DNA of 64,000 bases from Alphaproteobacteria bacterium. GTDB lineage: Bacteria; Pseudomonadota; Alphaproteobacteria; RF32; CAG-239. The DNA lies in NCBI GenBank assembly GCA_015062535.1, contig SUUK01000001.1:319917-383916 (forward strand), written 5' to 3'. The stretch's first letter is position 1; each line of letters starts with the position of its first letter. Shown one piece after another: positions 42,516 to 50,113 of this stretch. A program made the translations under genes and the position numbers. The notes under the pieces were generated by a model, which saw nothing but the letters and a program-made list of their open reading frames with translations, did no database searches and had not been told where the DNA came from.

Positions 42516-43808
42516 TTACCAATAAACATTATCGTCAACAAAACTCTCTTTCTTATTTAATGTCCTTGCCAAAAATTCAACATTTTTAATAGCAAAAGTC
42601 AACGCCAAGGCATCACCAATATCTGTAGAATGCCCTATACGTTTTTTTATTTCAGACTTTGCCTCAAGTTGTAATCGACCAATAGCATCATACATCTTTA
42701 ACGGCGCTGTTAAATCTTCAACAATTCCCTCAACTTTGGGTAATTTAACCCCAACACTAGATTGCAACCATTCCCTAATCCTATCCCACATCTCAGCTCT
42801 ACGATTAACATATCTTTCAGGATTTTCAGCCTTTTCACCAAAATTAACCGCAACAACTTCATTAATAAACCCATTATTAATCAATACATCATACACCCCC
42901 GCTCCACATCCACCAACGTCAATACACACCCTACTTGGATGATACTCTGCAATAATCCCCGACACCTGATGAGCAACTTGTACAACATCAAGTTTTTCAA
43001 AACTTAAAAAATTCTCAACCACACGTCCCCTTCTAAAACAAATAGCTGTTTTATCATCACCAAAACGAGCTACATCAACCCCTATCACAAGAGGTACATA
43101 ATTATTTATATTATCAGCTTTTCTATCCATAGCCTTATAAACATCTTCTCTACCAATAAGATGATTACCAGCAAGTCTTCTTGGCTCACCTTCCCACACA
43201 TGAAGATACTCTTCATAATTTTCATTCTTCATTTTCAATGCAAGCTTTTTCATATTAAGAGGACAATAAGGATTATCATAATAATTTACTTTTTTTAATA
43301 TAACATCATTATCCGGCTTTAAAGCTAAAGCTTTCCAAACAGGGTCATTTTCTTCCTCTCTATTAAGTGATAACCAAATTTCCGCTCCATTTTTTCTAAT
43401 TGTAGGGTCTAAAACTTCCCATGCTCTAAGCGATATTTTTTGAGCTTCTTCGCACCAACAAATATCCACCCCTTCCAAAGATTTTATATTAGATGCATTA
43501 TGTTCAAGCATACCTTTGAAAATAAATTTTGACTTATTCTTTAAGTTTACAATTTTATCTTCATAGATTTTATACTCACTTAGTCCATAAAAATTAATCC
43601 TATCAACAATTAGCTTATAAACAGAATCTTTAATAGAATTTTGCACTTCTCTAACACAAGCAATCAACATTTTTTTACTTGTCGCCTTTATCAATAATGC
43701 ATCCGCAAAAGCAAAAGATTTTCCTCCTGCTCTTCCTCCATAATACATTTTATATCTAGCATTACTTGTCAATAAATCCTGAAATGCTCTAGGTAATTCA
43801 ACTTTCAT
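42516..43808 (-). CDS. terminase large subunit
   Basis: A 430-residue packaging motor. The ATPase half has Walker A GGRAGGKS at 24-31 and Walker B-like VDICWCEEAQ near 115-124. The nuclease half starts VIGVDVARFGDDKTAICFRR near 240 and continues with VCIDVGGCGAGVYD and the final STDIGDALALTFA Asp. Both halves look intact, so packaging is possible. In a gene transfer agent this enzyme would cut host DNA by headful; the sequence cannot show which mode applies. It starts 14 bases after the small subunit. Confidence 0.95.
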   Translation of the reverse strand: MKVELPRAFQDLLTSNARYKMYYGGRAGGKSFAFADALLIKATSKKMLIACVREVQNSIKDSVYKLIVDRINFYGLSEYKIYEDKIVNLKNKSKFIFKGMLEHNASNIKSLEGVDICWCEEAQKISLRAWEVLDPTIRKNGAEIWLSLNREEENDPVWKALALKPDNDVILKKVNYYDNPYCPLNMKKLALKMKNENYEEYLHVWEGEPRRLAGNHLIGREDVYKAMDRKADNINNYVPLVIGVDVARFGDDKTAICFRRGRVVENFLSFEKLDVVQVAHQVSGIIAEYHPSRVCIDVGGCGAGVYDVLINNGFINEVVAVNFGEKAENPERYVNRRAEMWDRIREWLQSSVGVKLPKVEGIVEDLTAPLKMYDAIGRLQLEAKSEIKKRIGHSTDIGDALALTFAIKNVEFLARTLNKKESFVDDNVYW

Positions 43809-43822
43809 AATTTTTCACCAAA

Positions 43823-44197
43823 TCAAATAAATTTAACCATTATCTCTTTAACATCACTAGCATTATCGTCATTAAGATTAATCTCACCAAGATCACTATT
43901 AGATTTACTAATAAGCCACTTCATCGTTTCAATTAAAAGCTTTGCCGTAGAATTATCAATTTCACCTTTTTTTAACTCTTCCACAATCTGGCGAATATCA
44001 TCCGTACACTTATCAGCATAATCAGAAAGCGCAAGCAAATACTTCTCTTTAAATATTTCATTTTTTGCCAAAACATCATAAAATTCCTTTGTTGAAAGAT
44101 TAACTTCTAAACATGCCATATAAAGAGATTTTCCTATTCTTATCATATCCAAAATCTGATTTATAGCACACTCCTTTTTAGATACATATTTTCTCAA
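43823..44197 (-). CDS. terminase small subunit
   Basis: A 124-residue helical protein directly before the large terminase. The N-terminal part carries a helix-turn-helix (ECAINQILDMIRIGKSLYMACLEVNLSTKEFYDVL), followed by an acidic oligomerisation region (YADKCTDDIRQIVEELKKGE) and STAKLLIETMKWLISK, as in terminase small subunits that recognise DNA for packaging. The start is TTG at 44197, supported by AGGAGGGAG just upstream and the lack of a better ATG. Confidence 0.85.
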   Translation of the reverse strand: MRKYVSKKECAINQILDMIRIGKSLYMACLEVNLSTKEFYDVLAKNEIFKEKYLLALSDYADKCTDDIRQIVEELKKGEIDNSTAKLLIETMKWLISKSNSDLGEINLNDDNASDVKEIMVKFI

Positions 44198-44208
44198 AAC
44201 TCCCTCCT

Positions 44209-44234
44209 AAAAAAAGTGGAGCATAAAGCCCCAC
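44209..44234 (-). terminator. intrinsic terminator 12 bases upstream of the small terminase
   Basis: RNA GUGGGGC-UUUAU-GCUCCAC with one G-U pair, then seven U, which run into AGGAGGGAG before the TTG start. Confidence 0.82.
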
Positions 44235-44237
44235 CAT

Positions 44238-45302
44238 TTACACTATTTCATTATCAGGAAAATAGGATGGATTCTTGTCAACTACTTTCATTGGACTATA
44301 TACTTCATCACCTATTTTCCAATAACAATCGCCTAAATATAATTTGCCTAAAAGTGGCTCGATATAAGAACTTCCGCTATACCAAGCTCCAGCAACCATA
44401 ATATCTAAACCGCTAAGTAAAAGACTTGTTGAATTATATACAATATCATCAATGTAAGTTTCGCCATCAAGAGAATAGCTTAACACATATTTTGAACCAT
44501 CAAAACTAGCTTTCACCCAATAAGTTGTATTCGGTTGTATCGTGTATGTTCCTGTTGTATTAAGCATCCAAGAATATCCAGAAGCTAAAGTAAGATTAAA
44601 TTTGCTTCCTTGCATACGTATAATCAAACCATATCTACCATTACTAGTTAAATCATTATGAAAATGATATATACCTTGCAAATTTGGAAAACTATCTGTT
44701 GTTGTAAATTTAGCAACCACTTCCCAAGTATTGCTACCAACTTCAAAAGATTTATCAAAAGATATATAATTACTTCCACTAAAACCAGAATAACTACCAT
44801 CAGCATTCATTGTTACATTGCCAACCATATTGAAATCTGGTTTATAAAGAGGTTTATAAGTAAACGAAGGCAAAGAGTATTGCCCTGCCCAAGTATATCC
44901 TTCTTTATCAATATCTTTATTATCTAATAAAATCTCATTATCTTTAACAAAAGCAGACAATGTCGTACTAATATAAGGTGATATTGTTACATTTTCAGCT
45001 AAACAACCTCTAACTGTAACAAAACTTGTTTCATCTTTTTTCACAAAATATTCTTCACCATCATTAGGAATTAAAAAACCTTCAAAATCAGAAGAAGTTG
45101 TGCCATTCCAAAGCTTTTTACCCTTAAAACTTATTAACCCACCAGCAAAATCATACTCAAGCCCTTCAAACTTTGTTAAACTAATGCCTTTTTCAGTACT
45201 TTCATTAAATTTTTCTATAATATCTTGATAATAGTAACGAGGTTTACGAACTTTAATTCCCACTGGTAAACCCTTAACAACTTTCTTATTAAATATTGTC
45301 AT
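44238..45302 (-). CDS. putative tail fibre/adhesin with a LamG-like domain
   Basis: A 354-residue beta-rich protein. Residues about 160-300 form a concanavalin/LamG-like lectin domain: YISFDKSFEVGSNTWEVVAK, RYGLIIRMQGSKFNLTLASG, TYWVKASFDGSKYVLSYSLD. Such domains bind surface glycans in many phage tail proteins. Its start shares one base with the stop of the upstream gene (TAATG), so the two are coupled. No hypervariable repeat or reverse transcriptase was seen nearby. Receptor unknown. Confidence 0.65.
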   Translation of the reverse strand: MTIFNKKVVKGLPVGIKVRKPRYYYQDIIEKFNESTEKGISLTKFEGLEYDFAGGLISFKGKKLWNGTTSSDFEGFLIPNDGEEYFVKKDETSFVTVRGCLAENVTISPYISTTLSAFVKDNEILLDNKDIDKEGYTWAGQYSLPSFTYKPLYKPDFNMVGNVTMNADGSYSGFSGSNYISFDKSFEVGSNTWEVVAKFTTTDSFPNLQGIYHFHNDLTSNGRYGLIIRMQGSKFNLTLASGYSWMLNTTGTYTIQPNTTYWVKASFDGSKYVLSYSLDGETYIDDIVYNSTSLLLSGLDIMVAGAWYSGSSYIEPLLGKLYLGDCYWKIGDEVYSPMKVVDKNPSYFPDNEIV

Positions 45303-46642
45303 TACAATACTCCCTCAAAAATAATCTCATCTTCTGTGACATTAACATCTGTTACAACTTTCAAATCAAGTTTCTCTGGCAACGTCATCTCAACTTCATA
45401 TCGACCTAAATCATCTACATTACCAGTTGCAATACCTGTAAATGAATTAGATGAGTTATAATTAAAGTGTTGATTACTTACAATTTCCCATCCTGCTTTT
45501 CCTAATATAAAAAGACTAACATCCATTGTACTACGAGTATGTCTAAGTGTTATAATTGCTTTACTCATATCAGGAGAAAATGCCAAACGATAACAATAGT
45601 TTTGATTAGTATTATCAATAAGTCTAAAAGTATATAGCAATTCTTCAAAAACCATTCTATTTCTATTAAACTTATAAGCATACACATTATCACGAGTACC
45701 GACTGTAAGTATATCATTTCTCATATCAAATTGCACTAAACAATCTTCTAATTGAAATAATTTAAACTCATCTTCAACAAACATTAAACTTTTTTTACCA
45801 TCTCCATTATCTACAATTTTATAGACAATTAACGAGCTTTTTTCTGCACTATTTGCAGTCCCATTTGATGCATACTTGTTACTATAATTAGTTGCAAAGA
45901 ACATATAATCACCAACTCTAGTTCCAGTAAAAGTTGTTAATCTAAAATCACTTACAACATTTAATGTTATCTCATTATTAACTTGAAATGCACCATTGTC
46001 ATCAATATAAAAGAATGTTATTATTTGATTATTTGATATAGAAAAACCTTCTCCAGTTTCTTCATCTAAATAACATAAACCACAATAAGAACCAGTAAAT
46101 TTAGTTAAAATTGTAGTACCAACTGTATTGTTTATAAAGTCATAATCATAAACTTGGTGAGAGTCTCTATAAATAACATAATCTTTTCCTTTATATCTCC
46201 CTAAATAAAGATGTTTAGAAGGAATCGGAGTTGTCATACTACTATATAAGAAACATCTTTTATAATCTGAATAACTTGCACTTAAATGTATTGTTCCATT
46301 AGGAAAGAAAACAAATCCACCATTATTTGGTTTAGTCCAATTATTAACATTTGTTGAAGTCCATTTATTATTAAGATAGGTATATTTAGTCCAAATATTA
46401 TTATAAAGTATAAAAGCATTGTCATTATCAGAAAAACAACATCCCCAATCTTGAAAATCACTAGTATTATTAGCTATATTAAATCCACTACCCAATACTT
46501 TCGGACTAACACCTGCAGTAACTAAAACTTTATCACCACTGTTTATATCACTACCAGTAGAGTTCTCAACAAATATTTTATCTCCACCGCCAGAGCCACC
46601 ACTATTTAATAAAATTAACGCATTAACTTTTCCCTTAGTCAT
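45302..46642 (-). CDS. putative tail fibre/propeller-like receptor-binding protein
   Basis: A 446-residue protein. It opens with a glycine/serine-rich turn (LILLNSGGSGGGDKIFVENS), then SGDKVLVTAGVSPKVLGSG, and continues with repeated beta-strand blocks of about 45-50 residues ending in aromatic turns (YLGRYKGKDYVIYRDSHQ, MFFATNYSNKYASNG, AYKFNRNRMVFEELLYTF), which suggest a beta-propeller. It lies between nozzle and fibre genes with GGAGG before its ATG. Named by position and fold impression only. Confidence 0.55.
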   Translation of the reverse strand: MTKGKVNALILLNSGGSGGGDKIFVENSTGSDINSGDKVLVTAGVSPKVLGSGFNIANNTSDFQDWGCCFSDNDNAFILYNNIWTKYTYLNNKWTSTNVNNWTKPNNGGFVFFPNGTIHLSASYSDYKRCFLYSSMTTPIPSKHLYLGRYKGKDYVIYRDSHQVYDYDFINNTVGTTILTKFTGSYCGLCYLDEETGEGFSISNNQIITFFYIDDNGAFQVNNEITLNVVSDFRLTTFTGTRVGDYMFFATNYSNKYASNGTANSAEKSSLIVYKIVDNGDGKKSLMFVEDEFKLFQLEDCLVQFDMRNDILTVGTRDNVYAYKFNRNRMVFEELLYTFRLIDNTNQNYCYRLAFSPDMSKAIITLRHTRSTMDVSLFILGKAGWEIVSNQHFNYNSSNSFTGIATGNVDDLGRYEVEMTLPEKLDLKVVTDVNVTEDEIIFEGVL

Positions 46643-46662
46643 TAAGTCCTCCTTTCATAAAA

Positions 46663-48792
46663 TTAATTAACATCCATATATGGAATAATCGCCAATATAT
46701 TCATAGGCAAAGGGCTATCATTTTCTATTAAAATTTGCGCCCCTTTTTCATTAATATTCGTCATTCCATTAAATAAAATTTCTTTATGTCCTGAAAATAA
46801 TTCCTGAGATTTATTCATAATCTCATCTACATTTCGATAATAAATATCTTGCAACATTTTTTCATTTTGACCAATCTTGCCACCGCCAGACATATATAAA
46901 ACTAGCAATACATGGTTTATTTTCTGTCTTTGCCCTATTCCACTTCCCATTTCATTGCCTATAAAAACATATTGCGGAATAAATTGGCTTTTAATAGGAA
47001 GTCCAACAACAACATGTGCATTGTTTTTAGAAATTTTTACCTTTCCATCAATAACAACTTGTTCATCACAAATAGCCCCGTCAGCAAAAATTTTAACCTT
47101 TTCACCTTCCAAATGCTCTAAGCCATTTATAACATCAGTATCGTCCCCAACTTTCCTATCAAAAATCACTGCCCCGTCAAGATAAAGTGCTTGGTGTTTT
47201 ATATACTCTCCTTCCAAACTTAAACGCTCATCAATATTTTCTGCTCCATAAACACTATCAGGCAAAAACTGCGGAAATCCGTGCTCCATTTTTTCAATTG
47301 TTCTAATATTTTTAGAACAAATATTTCGCTTTACCTCAATCCAAATATCATCATGACAATCATCTAAATTTGGAACTATTGCCATACTTTCAACTTTACC
47401 ACCAAAATCATGCCTAGAAAAAGCAACAACCTCCTGCTCACTAGAAAACGTCATACCAATTAATTGCCCATCATTCATTAAACACCATAATATCTTATCT
47501 GGAACTTCTTGATAACTCATCGCAACCAATCTCGAAGCAAACAAATGTTTTCCAAATATAGAAATATCTGTTTGATCATAGCCCTCGTTATAATAATCAT
47601 ACATTAAATCTCTCAAAGAAAGCCCGTATCTGTCAGAAAAAAACACATGCTTACCAACACAAACTGGCATAATAGCTTTACTTCCCACATGAGATATTTG
47701 CGATATTTTTACATTATCCGATGCCATCGCCGCCGAAGGCGTCATAGAATCAATATAAAATTCACTAGCACCCGTACCAACAAACAAAACATCTTTTGCA
47801 TAAAGCCATTTTCCTTCATTAAATTCATTATTAAGAACAGGAACCGTAATCGCTGTTTCAGCCGTTGCCTCCCCAACATCAAGATCCGAAAAATTATTAT
47901 AATCACCAGACATAGACAAACAAACATTAGGCCCTGTTTCAGTATTTAAAAGAAAACAAAATCTGTTCCTAAAAAAAGCACCCGATATAGGGTGCTTAAC
48001 TCCTTTATAAAGCATTCCTAATTCCCAATATTTCGTTCCTTTTTCAATACTATCAGGAAGTCTTGTAATAACCTTTGCTTTAACATTCTTGCTATCCACA
48101 AACTCAATAATTTTTACAAGCCCTATTCCATCGTGAATAAACTTCCATCTAACACCACCATCAGATTTAACCCCAATACTATGAACTGGCTTAATAGCAC
48201 CACTTGTTGCCTCATTAACTGAAACATAATATTTATTATCCGAAAAACAAATCTCTCCAATCTCATATTCTTTTCCGCTTACCCAACAATTTGTATCGTC
48301 ATCATAGTTACGAAGCCTAAGAAGTCGTCCCTCATCATTTGTTGTAAATAAATCTTCAGATGCGCTCAAATTAACATCACCCTCAAAAGCATCACTACTA
48401 ATCATACAATCACTAGTATTCATCGCTAAAAAAGGACCATTTTTTATCTCAAGTTCTTCTAATCGCCAATCAATATTTGAATATCTTTTAAGCATTGTTA
48501 TTGGATGATTTTCATTAAAAATATAAAGCACATCAGAATGTTGTATAGTTTGCAATCCAAAACATTTTTCATCATCATTCCATAAATCTTCATATCCATA
48601 TGGACTATCAATTACAAGTTCAGGATATTGATTAGCTAATAAATTTTCATCATCTGATAAAACTTCAACACCCCCTTCAGTTACAATCTGATTTTTTGCA
48701 AACAATCTTATTTTTTTATGACTAAATTCCACCACATAAGCTACTTTATGACTATACTTAAATGGCACTAAAAAACTTCTCTTATATCCCAT
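46663..48792 (-). CDS. tail nozzle (tubular protein B), C-terminal part of a split gene
   Basis: A 709-residue protein that carries the body of the podovirus nozzle. It opens KRSFLVPFKYSHKVAYVVEF then SHKKIRLFAKN, and has SPYGYEDLWNDDE, HSDVLYIFNENHP, the FRNRFCFLLNTETGPNVCLS block followed by SGDYNNFSDLD, KDVLFVGTGASEFYID, and the late VPDKILWCLMNDGQLIGMTF motif. In relatives the same chain begins with the FNGGELSP segment, which here is in the separate gene just upstream. I start at ATG 48792, two bases after that gene's stop, with AGGGAG upstream; the longer frame overlaps it. Confidence 0.85.
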   Translation of the reverse strand: MGYKRSFLVPFKYSHKVAYVVEFSHKKIRLFAKNQIVTEGGVEVLSDDENLLANQYPELVIDSPYGYEDLWNDDEKCFGLQTIQHSDVLYIFNENHPITMLKRYSNIDWRLEELEIKNGPFLAMNTSDCMISSDAFEGDVNLSASEDLFTTNDEGRLLRLRNYDDDTNCWVSGKEYEIGEICFSDNKYYVSVNEATSGAIKPVHSIGVKSDGGVRWKFIHDGIGLVKIIEFVDSKNVKAKVITRLPDSIEKGTKYWELGMLYKGVKHPISGAFFRNRFCFLLNTETGPNVCLSMSGDYNNFSDLDVGEATAETAITVPVLNNEFNEGKWLYAKDVLFVGTGASEFYIDSMTPSAAMASDNVKISQISHVGSKAIMPVCVGKHVFFSDRYGLSLRDLMYDYYNEGYDQTDISIFGKHLFASRLVAMSYQEVPDKILWCLMNDGQLIGMTFSSEQEVVAFSRHDFGGKVESMAIVPNLDDCHDDIWIEVKRNICSKNIRTIEKMEHGFPQFLPDSVYGAENIDERLSLEGEYIKHQALYLDGAVIFDRKVGDDTDVINGLEHLEGEKVKIFADGAICDEQVVIDGKVKISKNNAHVVVGLPIKSQFIPQYVFIGNEMGSGIGQRQKINHVLLVLYMSGGGKIGQNEKMLQDIYYRNVDEIMNKSQELFSGHKEILFNGMTNINEKGAQILIENDSPLPMNILAIIPYMDVN

Positions 48793-48794
48793 AA

Positions 48795-49838
48795 TTAATC
48801 TCTCCCTTCTATTGTCCAAACTAGCTCACCCTTATAATATATCTTAAAGACATTTCCTGATAAACTTCCATCATACAATTCATAAAATAAAGCATATTTA
48901 CCATTTTCATCTGTTTGCCAACCAACAGCTTTTTGAGTTCCGCTATCAATAGCCCAAACCAAATTTTGCTCCTTATCTCTATAATAAAGAGCATTTGCTC
49001 CACGAGATACAATACATAATTGATACTCTCCGTTTACTTTCGCAACGCCATTATACCCATCATATGTATCATAAATAAAAATATACCTATTAATTTCCTC
49101 AGGCACCACCAACTCAGCATCAAAAACAATTGGCAAATATCCTTTTTCAAATTTAAGCAAAATACATTTTCTTTGCTTCTCAATACTACCTAAAGCAGTA
49201 CAATTAACAAAACCAACAGGAGCGCCCCAATCTTCATAAATAGGTTCATTTTCTTCAACCTCATCTTCAACCAGATCTACATAAATAGTCATATCTTCTG
49301 TAAGCTTAACTGTTGCAGATTGCATAACATACCCATCTTTATAGACCATATAAAAGACATCTAAATTTTTATAAAATTCAGCAGAGCTTCTTTCATATCC
49401 CTCAATTTTTATTATCGCATCAGAAGGTGTCGCAACAATATTGATTTTGCACATCTCAACCATAGAAACTAAATCAACCTTAATTTCCATATCATCATTT
49501 ACATAACATTCGCCAAATTTAGAAGCATATCCTTCAGCCTTAACTTCATAACTAACTTTATCACCTCTTGCAACACAAATGCTATTTCTTTCCTGCCCAT
49601 CAATAATCACCACTGCATCAACTGGATTGGCAATAATTTTAAGCATCACCTCTTGTTCATCAAGCGTAAAGCTAACAAACCTAGTTCCTCCTCGCCTACG
49701 CAAACACCCTTCTGCAAGAGGAATAAAATTTCTGCACAATTTTGCAGTTTTATCATATTTAGCAATATCAGTCCTCCCCTCAAGCCAAGGACTAAGCTCA
49801 CCTCCATTAAATTGTACTTTTTCTGGCTTAATACTCAT
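48795..49838 (-). CDS. tail nozzle N-terminal part carrying inserted PEGA-like domains
   Basis: A 347-residue protein. Residues 1-55 are the classic nozzle start (QFNGGELSPWLEGRTDIAKY at 9-28, then CRNFIPLAEGCLRRRGGTRFV at 35-55). Two PEGA-like beta domains follow at about 65-124 (IIANPVDAVVIIDG) and 131-191 (IVATPSDAIIKIEG), then a further beta-rich region to the end. In relatives the nozzle chain simply continues after RRxGTRFV; here it stops and restarts in the next gene. The two pieces may assemble together. I start at ATG 49838, with GGAG upstream. It is the first gene after promoter P1. Confidence 0.8.
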   Translation of the reverse strand: MSIKPEKVQFNGGELSPWLEGRTDIAKYDKTAKLCRNFIPLAEGCLRRRGGTRFVSFTLDEQEVMLKIIANPVDAVVIIDGQERNSICVARGDKVSYEVKAEGYASKFGECYVNDDMEIKVDLVSMVEMCKINIVATPSDAIIKIEGYERSSAEFYKNLDVFYMVYKDGYVMQSATVKLTEDMTIYVDLVEDEVEENEPIYEDWGAPVGFVNCTALGSIEKQRKCILLKFEKGYLPIVFDAELVVPEEINRYIFIYDTYDGYNGVAKVNGEYQLCIVSRGANALYYRDKEQNLVWAIDSGTQKAVGWQTDENGKYALFYELYDGSLSGNVFKIYYKGELVWTIEGRD

Positions 49839-49854
49839 AAATTTTCTCCATAAA

Positions 49855-49881
49855 CAAAAAAGGTGCCCAATTAGACACCTT
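49855..49881 (-). terminator. leader terminator 2 of the P1 operon
   Basis: AAGGTG and CACCTT stem followed on the minus strand by a T-run and TTTATGGAG, 17 bases upstream of the first virion gene. Confidence 0.82.
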
Positions 49882-49891
49882 AAATTACAAC

Positions 49892-49922
49892 AAAAAATAG
49901 CGCTTTCCGAAGAAAACGCTAT
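49892..49922 (-). terminator. leader terminator 1 of the P1 operon
   Basis: ATAGCG and CGCTAT close a stem with inner TTT/AAA pairs and a TTCG-like turn, followed by six T on the minus strand. No gene lies between it and P1. Confidence 0.75.
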
Positions 49923-49967
49923 CAAAATGACATTCAATAAAGAACAAACTCCACCACGATAACAACA

Positions 49968-49996
49968 TTAATACCTCATTGTGTCACAAAAGTCAA
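49968..49996 (-). promoter_or_regulatory. late promoter P1 (nozzle-fibre-terminase-portal block)
   Basis: Minus strand: TTGACT (49996-49991), 17 bases, TATTAA (49973-49968). The spacer contains the perfect palindrome TTGTGACACAA (49989-49979). AAAAGTATTGAC and TTGTGACA are shared with P2 at 28666-28694, so one regulator may act on both. Confidence 0.6.
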
Positions 49997-50113
49997 TACT
50001 TTTAAGCTTTTCTATTTTAAAAAATTATCTTTTATTTTCAAACCATTAAAACTAATTGTGCATATTTAACTACCATTATTGACTAATCCTTTGCAAAATA
50101 TTAGCCTAAAACC

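Larger units (their letters stand above)
15352..49838 (-). mobile_element. podovirus-derived virion gene locus (domesticated prophage or GTA-like candidate)
   Basis: All recognisable phage genes of the window lie here on the minus strand. In transcription order they are: split nozzle, two fibre-like proteins, terS, terL, portal, GH108 lysin, VgrG3-like lysin, Bbp19-like protein, scaffold, capsid, Bbp16-like decoration protein, tail tubular protein A, a conserved 62-residue protein, gp13-, gp14-, gp15- and gp16-like internal proteins, SGNH hydrolase and GH24 lysozyme. Missing are integrase, repressor, replication and nucleotide genes. Host genes (malQ, maltokinase, tRNA-Glu) lie inside. Intact reading frames in the large structural genes argue for selection rather than decay. 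The outer limits are simply the first and last phage-like genes; I see no attachment-site pair bounding them. Confidence 0.65.

Noticed and set aside
44238-46642. Fibre genes as targets of a diversity-generating retroelement
   Set aside because: BPP-1, whose Bbp16/17/19-type proteins resemble those here, has such a system, but I found no reverse transcriptase frame and no near-repeat of the fibre 3' ends in the window.
15352-49838. Active, complete temperate prophage
   Set aside because: No integrase, repressor, replication genes or bounding att sites; host genes lie inside the run.
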